A DNA stretch of 64,000 nucleotides from Datisca glomerata (Eukaryota > Streptophyta > Magnoliopsida > Cucurbitales > Datiscaceae), in NCBI GenBank assembly GCA_003255025.1, contig QANY01011412.1, positions 1 to 64,000 of the forward strand, written 5' to 3'. Of the stretch, positions 10,344-19,835 are shown one piece after another (the stretch's first letter is position 1; each line of letters begins with the position of its first letter). A program made the translations under genes and the position numbers. A model generated the notes under the pieces. It was not told the origin of the DNA. It worked only from the letters and a program-made list of their open reading frames with translations, and made no database searches.

Positions 10344-10787
10344 TGAGTATTTTTAATACTCACCCCATTAGATGATTGTGTTGCAAGTGATGGTGAGCAG
10401 TAGGAGTGAGGGACTACCATAGCAAGCATGATTATGATTTTTATGTTAAATTATAACGTTATGATTTCAGTTTGATTTCAGTTATTTCAGAAATTTATGA
10501 ATATTCATGTTTAACTTTCATGTCTTACGGACTTTCGTGCTTCACTTTATTACAGTTCAATGAATCATTTATTTCAGTTTAATGAGTTAATATTCTCTTA
10601 AAATAATTTTATGCTTCCTCTATTTAATGTAAAAATTAGAGCAAAATTAGGGTTTTCAATTTGGGGATGTTCTCAAATTAGGGTTTTCAATTTGGGGATG
10701 TTCTCAAATTAGGGTTTTACATTGAATTCAGAATTTTTGAATTGTGAACTTTCAAGCAGGTTTAACCCTAAGGGGTTGGGCATTACA
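10344..10787 (+). mobile_element. Ty3/gypsy 5' LTR
   Basis: The stretch begins TGAGTATTTTTAATACTCA, itself a short inverted repeat, and ends GGGCATTACA. A primer-binding site follows three bases later. It contains a 31-bp tandem repeat at 10,649-10,710. No second LTR was found, so the boundaries rest on the TG...CA ends and the adjoining PBS. Confidence 0.6.
10649..10724 (+). repeat. 31-bp tandem repeat in gypsy LTR
   Basis: The unit beginning AGGGTTTTCAATTTGGGGAT starts at 10,649 and 10,680, with a partial third copy at 10,711. The two full copies are identical. Confidence 0.85.
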
Positions 10788-10790
10788 GTT

Positions 10791-10802
10791 TGGTATCAAA
10801 GC
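10791..10802 (+). promoter_or_regulatory. Retrotransposon primer-binding site
   Basis: TGGTATCAAAGC lies just after the LTR and resembles the initiator tRNA-Met complement TGGTATCAGAGC used by many plant LTR elements. Confidence 0.7.
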
Positions 10803-10941
10803 AATGCTTTTAGATTCCGTAGACTTTTCTAAGTGAAAGATATGGCATGTCACTCACTCTGCTCCTCCCTCATCTTACAAGTCAGGTACGATATGTGTTT
10901 CAATTATTGATCGAATATGATGTGTTTTGTTTCATTATGGC

Positions 10942-10957
10942 ATGTTTGAATTACGTT
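10942..10957. repeat. 16-bp target-site duplication, left copy
   Basis: ATGTTTGAATTACGTT is repeated exactly at 12,205-12,220 around the LINE 10,958-12,204. Confidence 0.92.
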
Positions 10958-12022
10958 AGAGATCTCTCTCTAGCTAATGAAGTGGCTGTGGCTAAGCATT
11001 TCTGGTTCCTGGTCTCTTTGGATAAAGCTTCCCTTTGGAAGGATTGGTGCAAGTTTTTCTTGATCAAGAAGAGCTCTATCTTCTTGGTTAAGCTTGCCAC
11101 TAATCCTTCTTGGAGTTGGAGGAAAATTCTGAAAATCAGAGACAAGTTTGCTGGGTATTGCAAAGCTCTTGTGGGAAATGGGGAGCAGATCTCTCCTCTA
11201 TTGGACCCTTGGCACCCTTTGGGGGCTCTTTCTCAAAGGTTTGGTCCTAGGATTTATTTTGGTACAGGTTGGGATTGGACTACCAAGGTCAGCTCAGTGA
11301 TCCAGAATGCAGCTTGGAACTGGCCTATTTCTAGCTCCCATGAGCTTATCACTATTAGAGAGATCCATCTTCCCCCTCCTAAAGAGTCCTCTTTGGACTC
11401 TTGGATTTGGACTCTTTCTCCCTCTGGTCTTTTCTCTGTGGGGCACACTTATAGGAAACTGGCTCCAGCAAGTGAAAAAGTGAGATGGGCTCCTCTTATT
11501 TGGTTTAAGAAGCATATTCCCAGATATAGCTTTATTACTTGGCTTGCTGTTCTTAATAGGCTTGCAACTGCGGATAGATTGGCTGCTTGGACCTCCTCTC
11601 CTGGGTTTTCCAATGTTAGTAGCTGTGTTCTTTGCTTGCATCCTTCAGAATCTTCTGAACACCTGTTTGCTTCTTGCCCTTATTCTAGCTTTATTTGGCA
11701 GAATTTGGTTGGTTTGTGTGGCTTGGTGTCTTCTCCTAGGAACTGGAATCAACTTATCTCCTGGCTCCTTGTGAAAGCTAGGAAAGGTTACTTCTTGAGC
11801 CTTATGTTGAAGCTTATGTTCAGCTCGTTTGTCTATCATATCTGGAGAGAGAGAAATAATCGAGTCTTTGAGGGCAAAATGAGGGACAAGAAAGTGGTCT
11901 TGGCTTGCATTAGAAATGCCATTAAAGGTAGATTTTTGAGTCTTAAAGGGTTTTCTGTGACTGAAGATAACAAAACCATTCAGCTTGCCTGGGGATTGAA
12001 TGCCTCTATTTTTGACAATTAA
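10958..12022 (+). pseudogene. LINE ORF2 C-terminus (zf-RVT), intact frame but truncated
   Basis: This open frame spans about 355 codons of the C-terminal part of a LINE replication protein. It contains ATNPSWSWRKILKIRDKFAG, LLDPWHPLGALSQRFG, GTGWDWTTKVSSVIQNAAWN, PRYSFITWLAVLNRLATADR, a zf-RVT cluster (CVLCLHPSESSEHLFASC) and HIWRERNNRVFEGK. It ends AWGLNASIFDN at 12,022. The frame starts upstream in gypsy sequence (ATG at 10,847), which is chance fusion, so no true start exists. The absence of stops over this length suggests a young insertion. No RT or endonuclease is included, so it cannot function alone. Confidence 0.85.
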
Positions 12023-12204
12023 GCTTGGTTCTTCTGTTTCTTTAGGATGTTATCACTTGTAATCTTCTGTTAGTGTTTGGGTGCCTCCAGCTTGTGTGTT
12101 GGCTGGTTCCTTTTTATTTGTGTCTTTTTCCTGGGGTATGCCCCTTGTATATTTGTTTGTTTCTTCTTCGGTTTATACAATTTTTTATTTTACCGAAAAA
12201 AAAA
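10958..12204 (+). mobile_element. 5'-truncated LINE inserted in gypsy leader
   Basis: This recent-looking plus-strand LINE copy has an exact 16-bp TSD. It holds the ORF2 C-terminus, a 3' UTR with TGGGGTATGCCCCTT (12,132-12,146), and ends TTTTACCG plus an A run at 12,195-12,204. It separates the gypsy PBS and leader from the gypsy gag. It is very close to the C-terminal part of the minus-strand LINE at 172-1,240. Confidence 0.92.
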
Positions 12205-12220
12205 ATGTTTGAATTACGTT
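12205..12220. repeat. 16-bp target-site duplication, right copy
   Basis: This is an exact copy of ATGTTTGAATTACGTT found at 10,942-10,957. Confidence 0.92.
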
Positions 12221-12268
12221 TATGTTTATTTGTGCGATACAATTAGACTTTTGGTAAGTCTTAGGTTT

Positions 12269-12979
12269 ATGGGTAGCAATGCGATGTCGCCCCCTACGAG
12301 GAACAACAACAATCATGCACCAGTTGATTCTACTCATAACCCTCCAGTAGCTATGATGGATATGTTTCAAGAATTTTTGGAGTTGTTGAGGCAGACAGCT
12401 ATGGTTCACCCAGTTTAGCAACAGCAACCGCAGCAGATGACAGAGGATAATATGCATCAGTTGATCCAGACATTCGGGAGGCTGAAACCACCTGAATTTG
12501 ATGGTCACTCGTCCGACCCACTGCTAGCTGATGAATGGATTACAAGACTGGAGCAGATCTTGAAGTTTATGCCGTCTTCTGAGATTCAAAAGGTTGTCTG
12601 TGCAACATTTATGCTGACGCGGGAGGCTCGAAAATGGTGGGAGCTCATACGGAGAGCTCATGACATGGACCGTAATCCAGTGACATGGAATCCTTTCAAG
12701 GAACTCTTCCTTGAGAAATATTTTCCGATCACGGTCAGGACAGAGAAGGAGGCCGAATTCCTCAGACTTGTGCAAGGAGCTATGAGTGTAGCATACGAGC
12801 GAAAGTTTGAAGAATTGTCTCGGTACACCACACGCTATGTGGATAGCGAGATAAAAAAGGCACGGACTTTTGAAAAAAGACTGCGTCTTGAGATTAAGGG
12901 ATCAGTGTCGCTCCATAAGCATACCACCTATGCAACGGTGGTTGAGGCAGCGGCCATTGACCAGAAGATCCAAGTTTAG
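12269..12979 (+). pseudogene. Ty3/gypsy gag (Retrotrans_gag), truncated
   Basis: This is the capsid-type gag of a plant Ty3/gypsy element. The ATG at 12,269 gives MGSNAMSPPTRNNNNHAP. An in-frame TAG lies at 12,416-12,418, and the same frame continues to 12,979. The retrotransposon gag core is clear: LKPPEFDGHSSDPLLADEWI, ATFMLTREARKWWELIRRAH, WNPFKELFLEKYFP and GAMSVAYERKFEELSRYTT. The frame ends at AAAIDQKIQV, exactly where the ~168-bp satellite starts, so the zinc knuckle, protease and pol are missing. The upstream leader and LTR are at 10,344-10,957. The element is dead and 3'-truncated. Confidence 0.88.
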
Positions 12980-14553
12980 CCAAGTTCATCTAGTTTGGCT
13001 CAAAACACGTTCTATGGGTCTTTTCAACGCTATATGGCACTAGATGCCCCTAAAACGATGACATGACTCCTAATCGTTATGCCAAACGTGTTGTGGGTGT
13101 CAAAAGTCAGTTCGAGAACGTGCCTTTCCCAAAAGATCCAAGTTTAGACAACTTCATCTGATTTGGGCCTAAACACGTCCCATTGAATCTTTTTTACTTG
13201 ATATGGCACTAGAAACACTCCAAAATCTTACGCCTAACCTGTTTTGGGTGTCAAATGTCAGTTTGAGTACATGATATGCCCGAGAGATCCAAGTTTAGCC
13301 AAATTCATCTAGTTTGGGCCAAAACACGTCCCATTGGGTTTTTTTTTACTTTGTATGGCACTAAAAACTCCTAAAATGATGATAACATTCTAAATTCTTA
13401 TCCCAAATGTGTTTTGGCCGTAAAAAACCAACTCGAGTACATAACATGCCTAAAAGATCAAAGTTTAGCCAAGTTCATCTAGTTTGGCCTAAATACATCC
13501 CATTATATATTTTTTACTCTATATGGGACTAGAAGCATCTAAAATGGTGTAAATTCCAAATTCTTATCCCAAACTTGTTTTGGGTGTCAAAAATCAGTTT
13601 GAGTACATGTCATGCCCTAAAGATCCAAGTTTCATCTAGTTCATATAGTTTGGGCCTAAACACTTCCCATTGAGTCATTCTCACTTCGTATGGCACTAGA
13701 AGCTCCTAAAACGAACACAAAATTCCTAATTCTTATCCCAAACTTTTTTTGGGTCTCAAAAGACATTTCGAGTATATAACATACCAAAAGATCCTAGTTA
13801 AGCCAAGTTCATCTAGTTTGGGCCTAAACATGTCACATTGTGTCATTCTGACTCTGTATGACATTAGAAAAACCTAAAATGACAACAACATTCAAAATTC
13901 TCATCTTAAACATGTTTTGAGTGTCAAAAGTCAATTCCAGCACCTAACATGCCCAAACGATCCTTGTTTAGCCAAGTTAATCTAGTTTGGGCCTAAACAA
14001 CTCCCATTGGTTTTTTTTACTCTAAATGACACTTGAAGCACCTAATATGATCACAACACTCTAATTCCCATACTGAATGTGTTTTGGGTGTCAAACGTTA
14101 GTTGGAGTGCATTCCTTGCCCAAAAGATATAAGTTTAGTTAAGGTTGTCTAGTTTGGGCTTAAATAGGTCCCATTGAATCTTTATCCCAAGTGTGTTTTG
14201 GGTGTCAAAAGTTAGCTCGAGTACATGCCATGCCTAAATGATCAAAGTTTAGCCAAGCTCATCTGGTTTGGGCCTAAACACGTCCCATTAGGTTGTTTTG
14301 ACTTTGTATGGACTAGAGGCACCTAAAATGACCATAACACTCAAAATTCTTATCCTAAATGTGTTTTAAGTGTCAAAAGTCAGTTCGAGTACATGACATG
14401 CTTAGTCAAGCTCATCCAGTTTGGGGTAAACATGTCCTATTGGGTCTTTCTAACTCTGTATAATACTAGAAGCACCATAAAATGATGACAACATTCCAAA
14501 TTTTTATCCCAAACATGTTTTTAGCGTCAAAAGTTAGTCCGAGTGATACAAAA
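12967..14553 (+). repeat. ~168-bp satellite array, about nine monomers
   Basis: The phrase GATCCAAGTTTAGCCAAG and variants start monomers at 12,967, 13,135, 13,286, 13,456, 13,622, 13,790, 13,959, 14,126 and 14,240. Spacings are mostly 166-170 bp, with shorter ones of 151 and 114 bp. Other anchors repeat in step: AGTTTGGGCCTAAACACGTC, GTGTTTTGGGTGTCAAAAGT and GAGTACATG. Monomers are moderately diverged and no coding is apparent. The array begins inside the gypsy gag frame and ends at a minus-strand gypsy LTR. Confidence 0.85.
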
Positions 14554-15182
14554 CCTCCAAGAATAAGTTTAAGAACCCCTTTATGTATAGGAACCCACGA
14601 AGCATTAATGTGAAAACCCCAATAACCAATTTGGCAACAACCCTAAGAAAAGGCTAGAAAAAAATGATTTCTTAGATAGATGATCAAGAACTAGAATAAA
14701 GAAAACTTGTTTCTGAATTTCAATTTCGAAACACTCCACAAGAAGGTGATCAATTTACTTGAATGTTTCTTAAAGCATGTTTTCTACTCGAGAACACAAA
14801 GATAAAGGCAAAACAACTTTTTGGTTTTTCTTAAATGAAAATTCTGGACCCTTAAAACATTCTAGCAAAGCATATTTATAGCTTCTACAAAGGTTTCCCA
14901 AAATCCTAAAACTCAAGAATAGGAAACTAACCTAATTATATTTTAAAAAATAATTAAGAATGGACTATATCAAGCTAAATAAAACTAATGGACTCTAAAT
15001 AAAGCCAAATTTCGTTCAGCCCAAGAGGTAACACAAAAATGACCCATTACATACTTAATTCAACCCATTAGTAACGTTGACTTGAACAAAGTTGTACTGG
15101 ACTCGTGCTGCACTTATCCCAAAGCTTTGATGTCCTTGTAGACCTTCACTAGCTGAATTGGCTAAGCCTTGAAAATGGTGGA
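14554..15182 (-). mobile_element. Probable 3' LTR of minus-strand gypsy element
   Basis: This non-coding stretch lies just downstream of the gypsy polyprotein stop on the minus strand. Its left edge, read on the minus strand, ends GGTTTTGTATCA at 14,554. A TATA-like GCTATAAATATGC lies near 14,871-14,883 on the minus strand, consistent with an LTR promoter. The right boundary (LTR start after the polypurine tract) is not resolved, and no 5' LTR partner was found. Confidence 0.5.
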
Positions 15183-15441
15183 TTAATTAGCTTGTTGAAG
15201 CTTCTTAGACCGTGACCTTGTTATTGGTCCTTGAGGCATGCTAATTGGACTAGAAACCTTTTGAACTTGCTCCCTGCCTTCTTGATTATGCTCATCTTTA
15301 AGATGTTGAATCCTTGGAACTTGGTGTGTAGGTTGATCCTTAACATTTCCCCTCTCCTCAAAAGGATTCGACCTCGAATCTAATGCATCACCTACACCAA
15401 TAGGACTTAAATCAGCCACATTAAAAGAAGCACTAACATTA
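15183..15441 (-). pseudogene. Gypsy polyprotein C-terminal tail
   Basis: This is the end of a minus-strand Ty3/gypsy polyprotein. It reads SASFNVADLSPIGVGDALDS, SNPFEERGN and GPITRSRSKKLQQAN before the stop at 15,183-15,185, the usual tail after integrase. The preceding residues are in the integrase block ending at 16,388 (DLPGEHNV). The solo LTR at 15,442-16,387, with its CATTA duplication, separates the two parts. Removing it joins GEHNV directly to SASFNVADL. The open frame extends to 15,494 only because it reads into the solo LTR by chance. Confidence 0.8.
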
Positions 15442-16387
15442 TGATGAGGATCCGGTTGCATAACCTCAAAGGATGGATCTATTTCAAGTACCAAGATGCC
15501 AAATCACAAGAGCGAGAGAAAAGAGGATGGATAAAGCACTCAATGGGAGTATGATGTGGAGCATGACATGGAGTATAACAACCTACATGGAGCATGATGT
15601 GCCGTCCAACATGGCAGCCTACATAGAGCATGTCGTGGAGTCCAACATGGCAGTTCACATGGAGCATGATGTGGCATCCAACATGATATCCTACATGGAC
15701 CATGACATGGCAACCAACATGGCTGCCGACATGGAGCATGATGTGGCATTCAACATGGCAGCCCACATGGAGATGACATCGCATCCTACATGGCATTATA
15801 CATGGAGCATGATGTGGCATTCATATGGCAGTCCACATGGAGCATGACATGGCATTTTAAATGATGATAAGGAAGCAAGACAACTTGGCAATCCTAACCT
15901 AGAAGTGGACAACCAATAGGAGTCTTTAGGTGGATTACAAGTTCCATATTTATTGCAATTAATATTTCTTTATCTTTTATATTTAGTTTAGGTTATTTAA
16001 ACACTTTAGGACTCTTTAGCCTTCTAGTTTTTCCATTTAAGCATGGTTTCACAATGTATTGAAAAAATTTTGGATCAATATAATTTCTTTGTGAGAGTTT
16101 TCTCTTTCGTTCTTCTTAGAACTTTTCAGACTTATCAAGAATATTCTTGTGGCGTCTAAAACCTAGACTTATCACTCACTTTTCCTTCTTATTCTTGAGT
16201 GTGGCGTCTAAACCATACCTTTGATTCTTTTAGAAGAATCAATTTGGGTCTTAGGTCTTATACCTAAGGTTCTCTTTGTGTCATAGAAAATGGATCAGGG
16301 TTTCCTCTTCTTTAAAATCGATCTTTGGGTTCTTGAACCATCATTGTTTTCAGGTTTCATCGCAAAGCGACGACGAGGTTCATATCA
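15442..16387 (+). mobile_element. 946-bp solo LTR with embedded polyprotein tail
   Basis: The stretch begins TGATGAGGATCCGG and ends TTCATATCA, and is flanked by the 5-bp duplication CATTA at 15,437-15,441 and 16,388-16,392. These are the marks of a solo LTR left by recombination. Its 5' part encodes QITRAREKRMDKALNGSMM on the plus strand, which resembles the end of a gypsy polyprotein, so in its parent element the pol frame probably ran into the 3' LTR. It includes the 36-bp minisatellite and a long AT-rich tail. Confidence 0.75.
15546..15856 (+). repeat. 36-bp minisatellite inside the solo LTR
   Basis: Units like CATGGAGCATGATGTGGCAT followed by CCAACATGGCAGCC repeat every 36 bp over about eight diverged copies. 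On the plus strand the unit translates as a 12-residue repeat, HMEHDVASNMAA with variants, continuing the polyprotein tail frame. The open frames here on both strands follow from the period being a multiple of three. Confidence 0.85.
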
Positions 16388-18845
16388 CATTATGCTCACC
16401 TGGCAGGTCAACTTTGTATACGTTGTCATTAATCCTTTCAAGAATTTGAAAAGGACCATCACCTCTTGGGCTCAGCTTGGACTTTCTTTGAAGCGGAAAC
16501 TTCTCTTTATGAAAATGCATCCACACCCAATCTCCCGGCTGAAAAATCATTGGTTTTCATCCCTTATTCACACGTGAAGCGACTTAAGCATTTTGCTTTT
16601 CAATCCTCTCTTTAACTTGCTTATGTAACTTCTTCACCAAATCTGCCTTAGAATTAGCATCACACTCATAAAATTGTTACGTGGCAATAGTAATAAATCA
16701 ATAGGAGTGAGCGGATTAAATCCATAAACAATCTCAAATGGAGAACAATGAGTAGTGCTATGAATAGTCCTATTGTAAGCAAACTCCACAGATGGCAAAC
16801 AATCCTCCCATGTCCTAATGTTCTTTTCTATGATTGCCCTAAGTAAAGTAATCAACGTCCTATTAACTACCTCAGTTTGCTCATCAGTTTAAGGGTGACA
16901 AGTAGTTGAAAACAATAACTTAGTTCCTAACTTTCCCCATAACACACGCCAAAAGTGACTCAAAAACTTAACATCTCTATCACTAACAATGCTCTTAGGT
17001 ATGTCATGTAATCGCACAACTTCTTTGAAAAGTAAATCAACAATCAACTTAGCATCATCAATTTTATGACATGGTATAAAATGAGTCATCTTACTAAATC
17101 TATCAACCACTACAAAGATACTATCACGGCCTTTCCTAGTTCTAGGCAATCCAAGCACAAAATCCATCGACAAATCTGTCCAAGGTTCTCTAGGAATAGG
17201 TAGTGGTGTATACAACATTGTGGTTTCAACCTAGACTTAGCTTCTCTACATGTAATGCAATGCTCACAAACCTTATGCACATCATGTTTCATACCAGGCC
17301 AAAAGAAATATGCTAACAGCATCTCACAGGTCTTATTTACCCCAAAATGCCCCATTAAGCCTCCTCCATGTGCTTCCTTAATCAACAATTCCCTCAAAAA
17401 ACACTTAGGAATGCACAACCTATTTCTCTTAAACAAGATACCATCAAAAAAGTAAAAATCATCCGAAAAAGTCCCATGATCACAAGATGCATATATTTCA
17501 CCAAAATCATCATCATATTGATACAACTCCTTAATATGCTCAAAACACAACAATTTAACACTAAGAGAATTAAGTAGAGTATAACTTCTGGATAATGCAT
17601 CCGCAACTATATTCTCTTTACCTTGCTTATACTTAACCATATATGGGAATGTTTCAATGAAATCCACCCATTTAACATGCCTACGGTTAAGCTTATCTTG
17701 ACACTTTAAAAGCTTTAGACTTTCATGGTCAGTGTGTATGTCCCTAGGCCATAAATAATGCTGCCATCTTTGCAGCGCTCGAACCAAAGCATATAATTCC
17801 TTGTCATATGTTGGATACTTCAAGGCTGCCCCACTTAACTTCTCACTGAAGTACATTAGTGGTCTTTGGTCCTGCATCAAAACAGCTCCAATTCCTATGC
17901 CACTAGCATCACATTCAATCTCAAAAGTTTTATCAAAGTTAGGTAAAGCAAGCAAAGGTGCAGCACATAATTTATCCTTAAGTTCATTAAATGCATGTTT
18001 TTGTGCCTCACTCCAAACAAAACCAACATTTTTCTTAACTAACTCATTCCAAGTTGCGGCTATAGTGCTAAAATCCCTAATGAATCTCCTATAGAAACCA
18101 GCAAGCTCATGAAAGCTCCTCACCTCACTACATCTTAGGTCTTGGCCATTCCTTAATGGCTCTTACCTTGTCCTCATCAACCTCAATACCTTGACTAGAC
18201 ACTACAAAACCAAGAAATTTGACCATTTACATGCAAAAACTACACTTCTTAAGGTTAGCATACAAATTTTCTTGCCTAAGTATTTCTAGTACTTGACGCA
18301 CATGCATGATATGATCATATAAGTACCTAGAGTAAATGAGAATATCATCAAAGTAAACAACAAACTTTCCCAATTACTCACGTAACACATGGTTCATCAA
18401 TCTCATGAATGTGCTAGGTGCATTAGTAAGAACAAATGGTATAACAAGCCACTCATACAACCCATACTTTGTCTTAAACACTGTTTTCTAATCATCTCCA
18501 ACATTCATTCGAATTTGATAATAACCAGATTTCAAGTCTATCTTAGTGAACAAACAAGAACCATATAATTCATCGAGCATGTCATCTAACTTAGAAATAG
18601 GGTGACGATACTTTATAGTGATTTTATTGATGGCTCGACAGTCCACACACATCCTCCATGTTCCATCCTTCTTTGGCACAGGAATAACAGGAACCGAGCA
18701 AGGACTTAGACTCTCCTCACATACCCCTTAGCTAGAAACTCTTCCACTTGTTTTAGGATCTCCTTTGTCTCACTTGGATTTGTTCTATATGCTGGCCTAT
18801 TGGGTATGGAAGCTCTAGGAATGAAGTCAATTTGATGGTAAACCA
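16388..18845 (-). pseudogene. Ty3/gypsy pol: RT, RNase H, integrase (decayed)
   Basis: This is the minus-strand polyprotein of a plant Ty3/gypsy element. It begins truncated at about 18,845 (IDFIPRASIPNRPAYRTNPS), then [37 protein letters not shown] and YFDDILIYS (catalytic YxDD near 18,350). RNase H-like reading starts at about 18,123 ([26 protein letters not shown]). Integrase has an H2C2 finger ([22 protein letters not shown] near 17,250) and the DDE core ([30 protein letters not shown]), ending with the chromodomain-less linker PGDWVWMHFHKEKFP and DLPGEHNV. Stops near 18,485, 18,380, 18,230 and 16,890 and frameshifts near 18,125 and 17,215 inactivate it. No gag, protease or 5' LTR is found to the right. 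Confidence 0.88.
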
Positions 18846-18865
18846 CTTGGTGGTAAACCACTTGG

Positions 18866-19835
18866 CATCTTTTTTTTTTACATTAATATACATTGATATA
18901 AGGGTCATACCTCATATATATACAATAAACATTAATGTGTATGATCTTAGATCAGATGATACAAAACAAAACAACACTATAATGCACAACCATGAAGCCA
19001 ATACACGACTAAACATCGCACAAGGAGAACCACTGCAACGGAGATACAGACCAGAGCTAAAATAAGGGATGACGACCTCAAACGTGACATTGAGTTGCCA
19101 ACGACTCACAACTACAAGAAATGACCTATCAGAGCAACACAAGACACCACTTAGAGAACATTACACGATCGAGACCCACTCGTCGACCACCACCACAAAT
19201 CCACACCCGAACCACCCTCGGCAAAGGTTGAGTCCAGAAGGACCACGAGATTGGGACATCGCAGCAAACCCAAAAGTAGCAACTACTCTCAAAATTGAGT
19301 CCCTTCACAAAGACAGGTTCAAAACGGGAAGAGGAGACGAGAACATAAAAAATGTCCCGCGTATGTCGGCACTAGGGGAGATAACAGCGGTTAAAGACTA
19401 TAACTGAGTTAGATCTAGCTCCGAAAGGAGGCGGACGCTTCCTACCCCAGCAAGCCCGCGACGGTCAGAACTGGAGAAGAACTGGCGACCTCCATTTTAT
19501 CCGACGGCGACCTCTGATGTGGTGAACAGCTCATCCGGCCGTGATGCTTCGGATAACCTCCATTGTATCCGCGCGAGAAGTGGTGGAATACAATCAGAGA
19601 AGAAGAACGAGAAAGGAGTCGACCCCAAGTCTCTTGACGAACGAACAAACTCCTAACCTGGTGACTATCTCGTGCCCAACTTCGCGCCGAGAGAGAAGAC
19701 AATGAACGGAACCTGGCCATAGAGCTCAATGAAGCTCATGGGCAAGCTCGAGCTCTGCAACAAACGGGGAGGACAATGGGTTAGGGTTTTCTAAGGAGGT
19801 TTCTAGAGAAGAGGGGAGACTCTCTCTGGAACCCT
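18866..19835 (-). mobile_element. Unclassified minus-strand retroposon-like sequence with A tail
   Basis: On the minus strand this unusually GC-rich stretch starts near GAGAGTCTCCCCTCTTCTC (about 19,820) and ends in a run of nine A (18,866-18,874) after TGTATATTAATGT. An A tail, a CT-rich 5' end and an AACCCTAACCC segment suggest a retroposon or processed transcript copy. Minus-strand open frames (for example 19,729-19,442) show no recognised domain. No TSD was found. It could instead be a fragment of an unknown LINE. Confidence 0.35.

Noticed and set aside
12967..14553. CRISPR-like array
   Set aside because: Repeats are ~168 bp, contiguous and diverged, with no short repeats or unique spacers. 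The setting is a plant nuclear genome.
15479..15820. Minus-strand His/Cys-rich open frame, metallothionein-like at first glance
   Set aside because: It is the reverse reading of the 36-bp minisatellite, which is open because the period is a multiple of three.
19442..19729. 95-codon minus-strand frame in a GC-rich patch
   Set aside because: It has no recognised domain, and arginine/serine-rich reading is expected from the composition.
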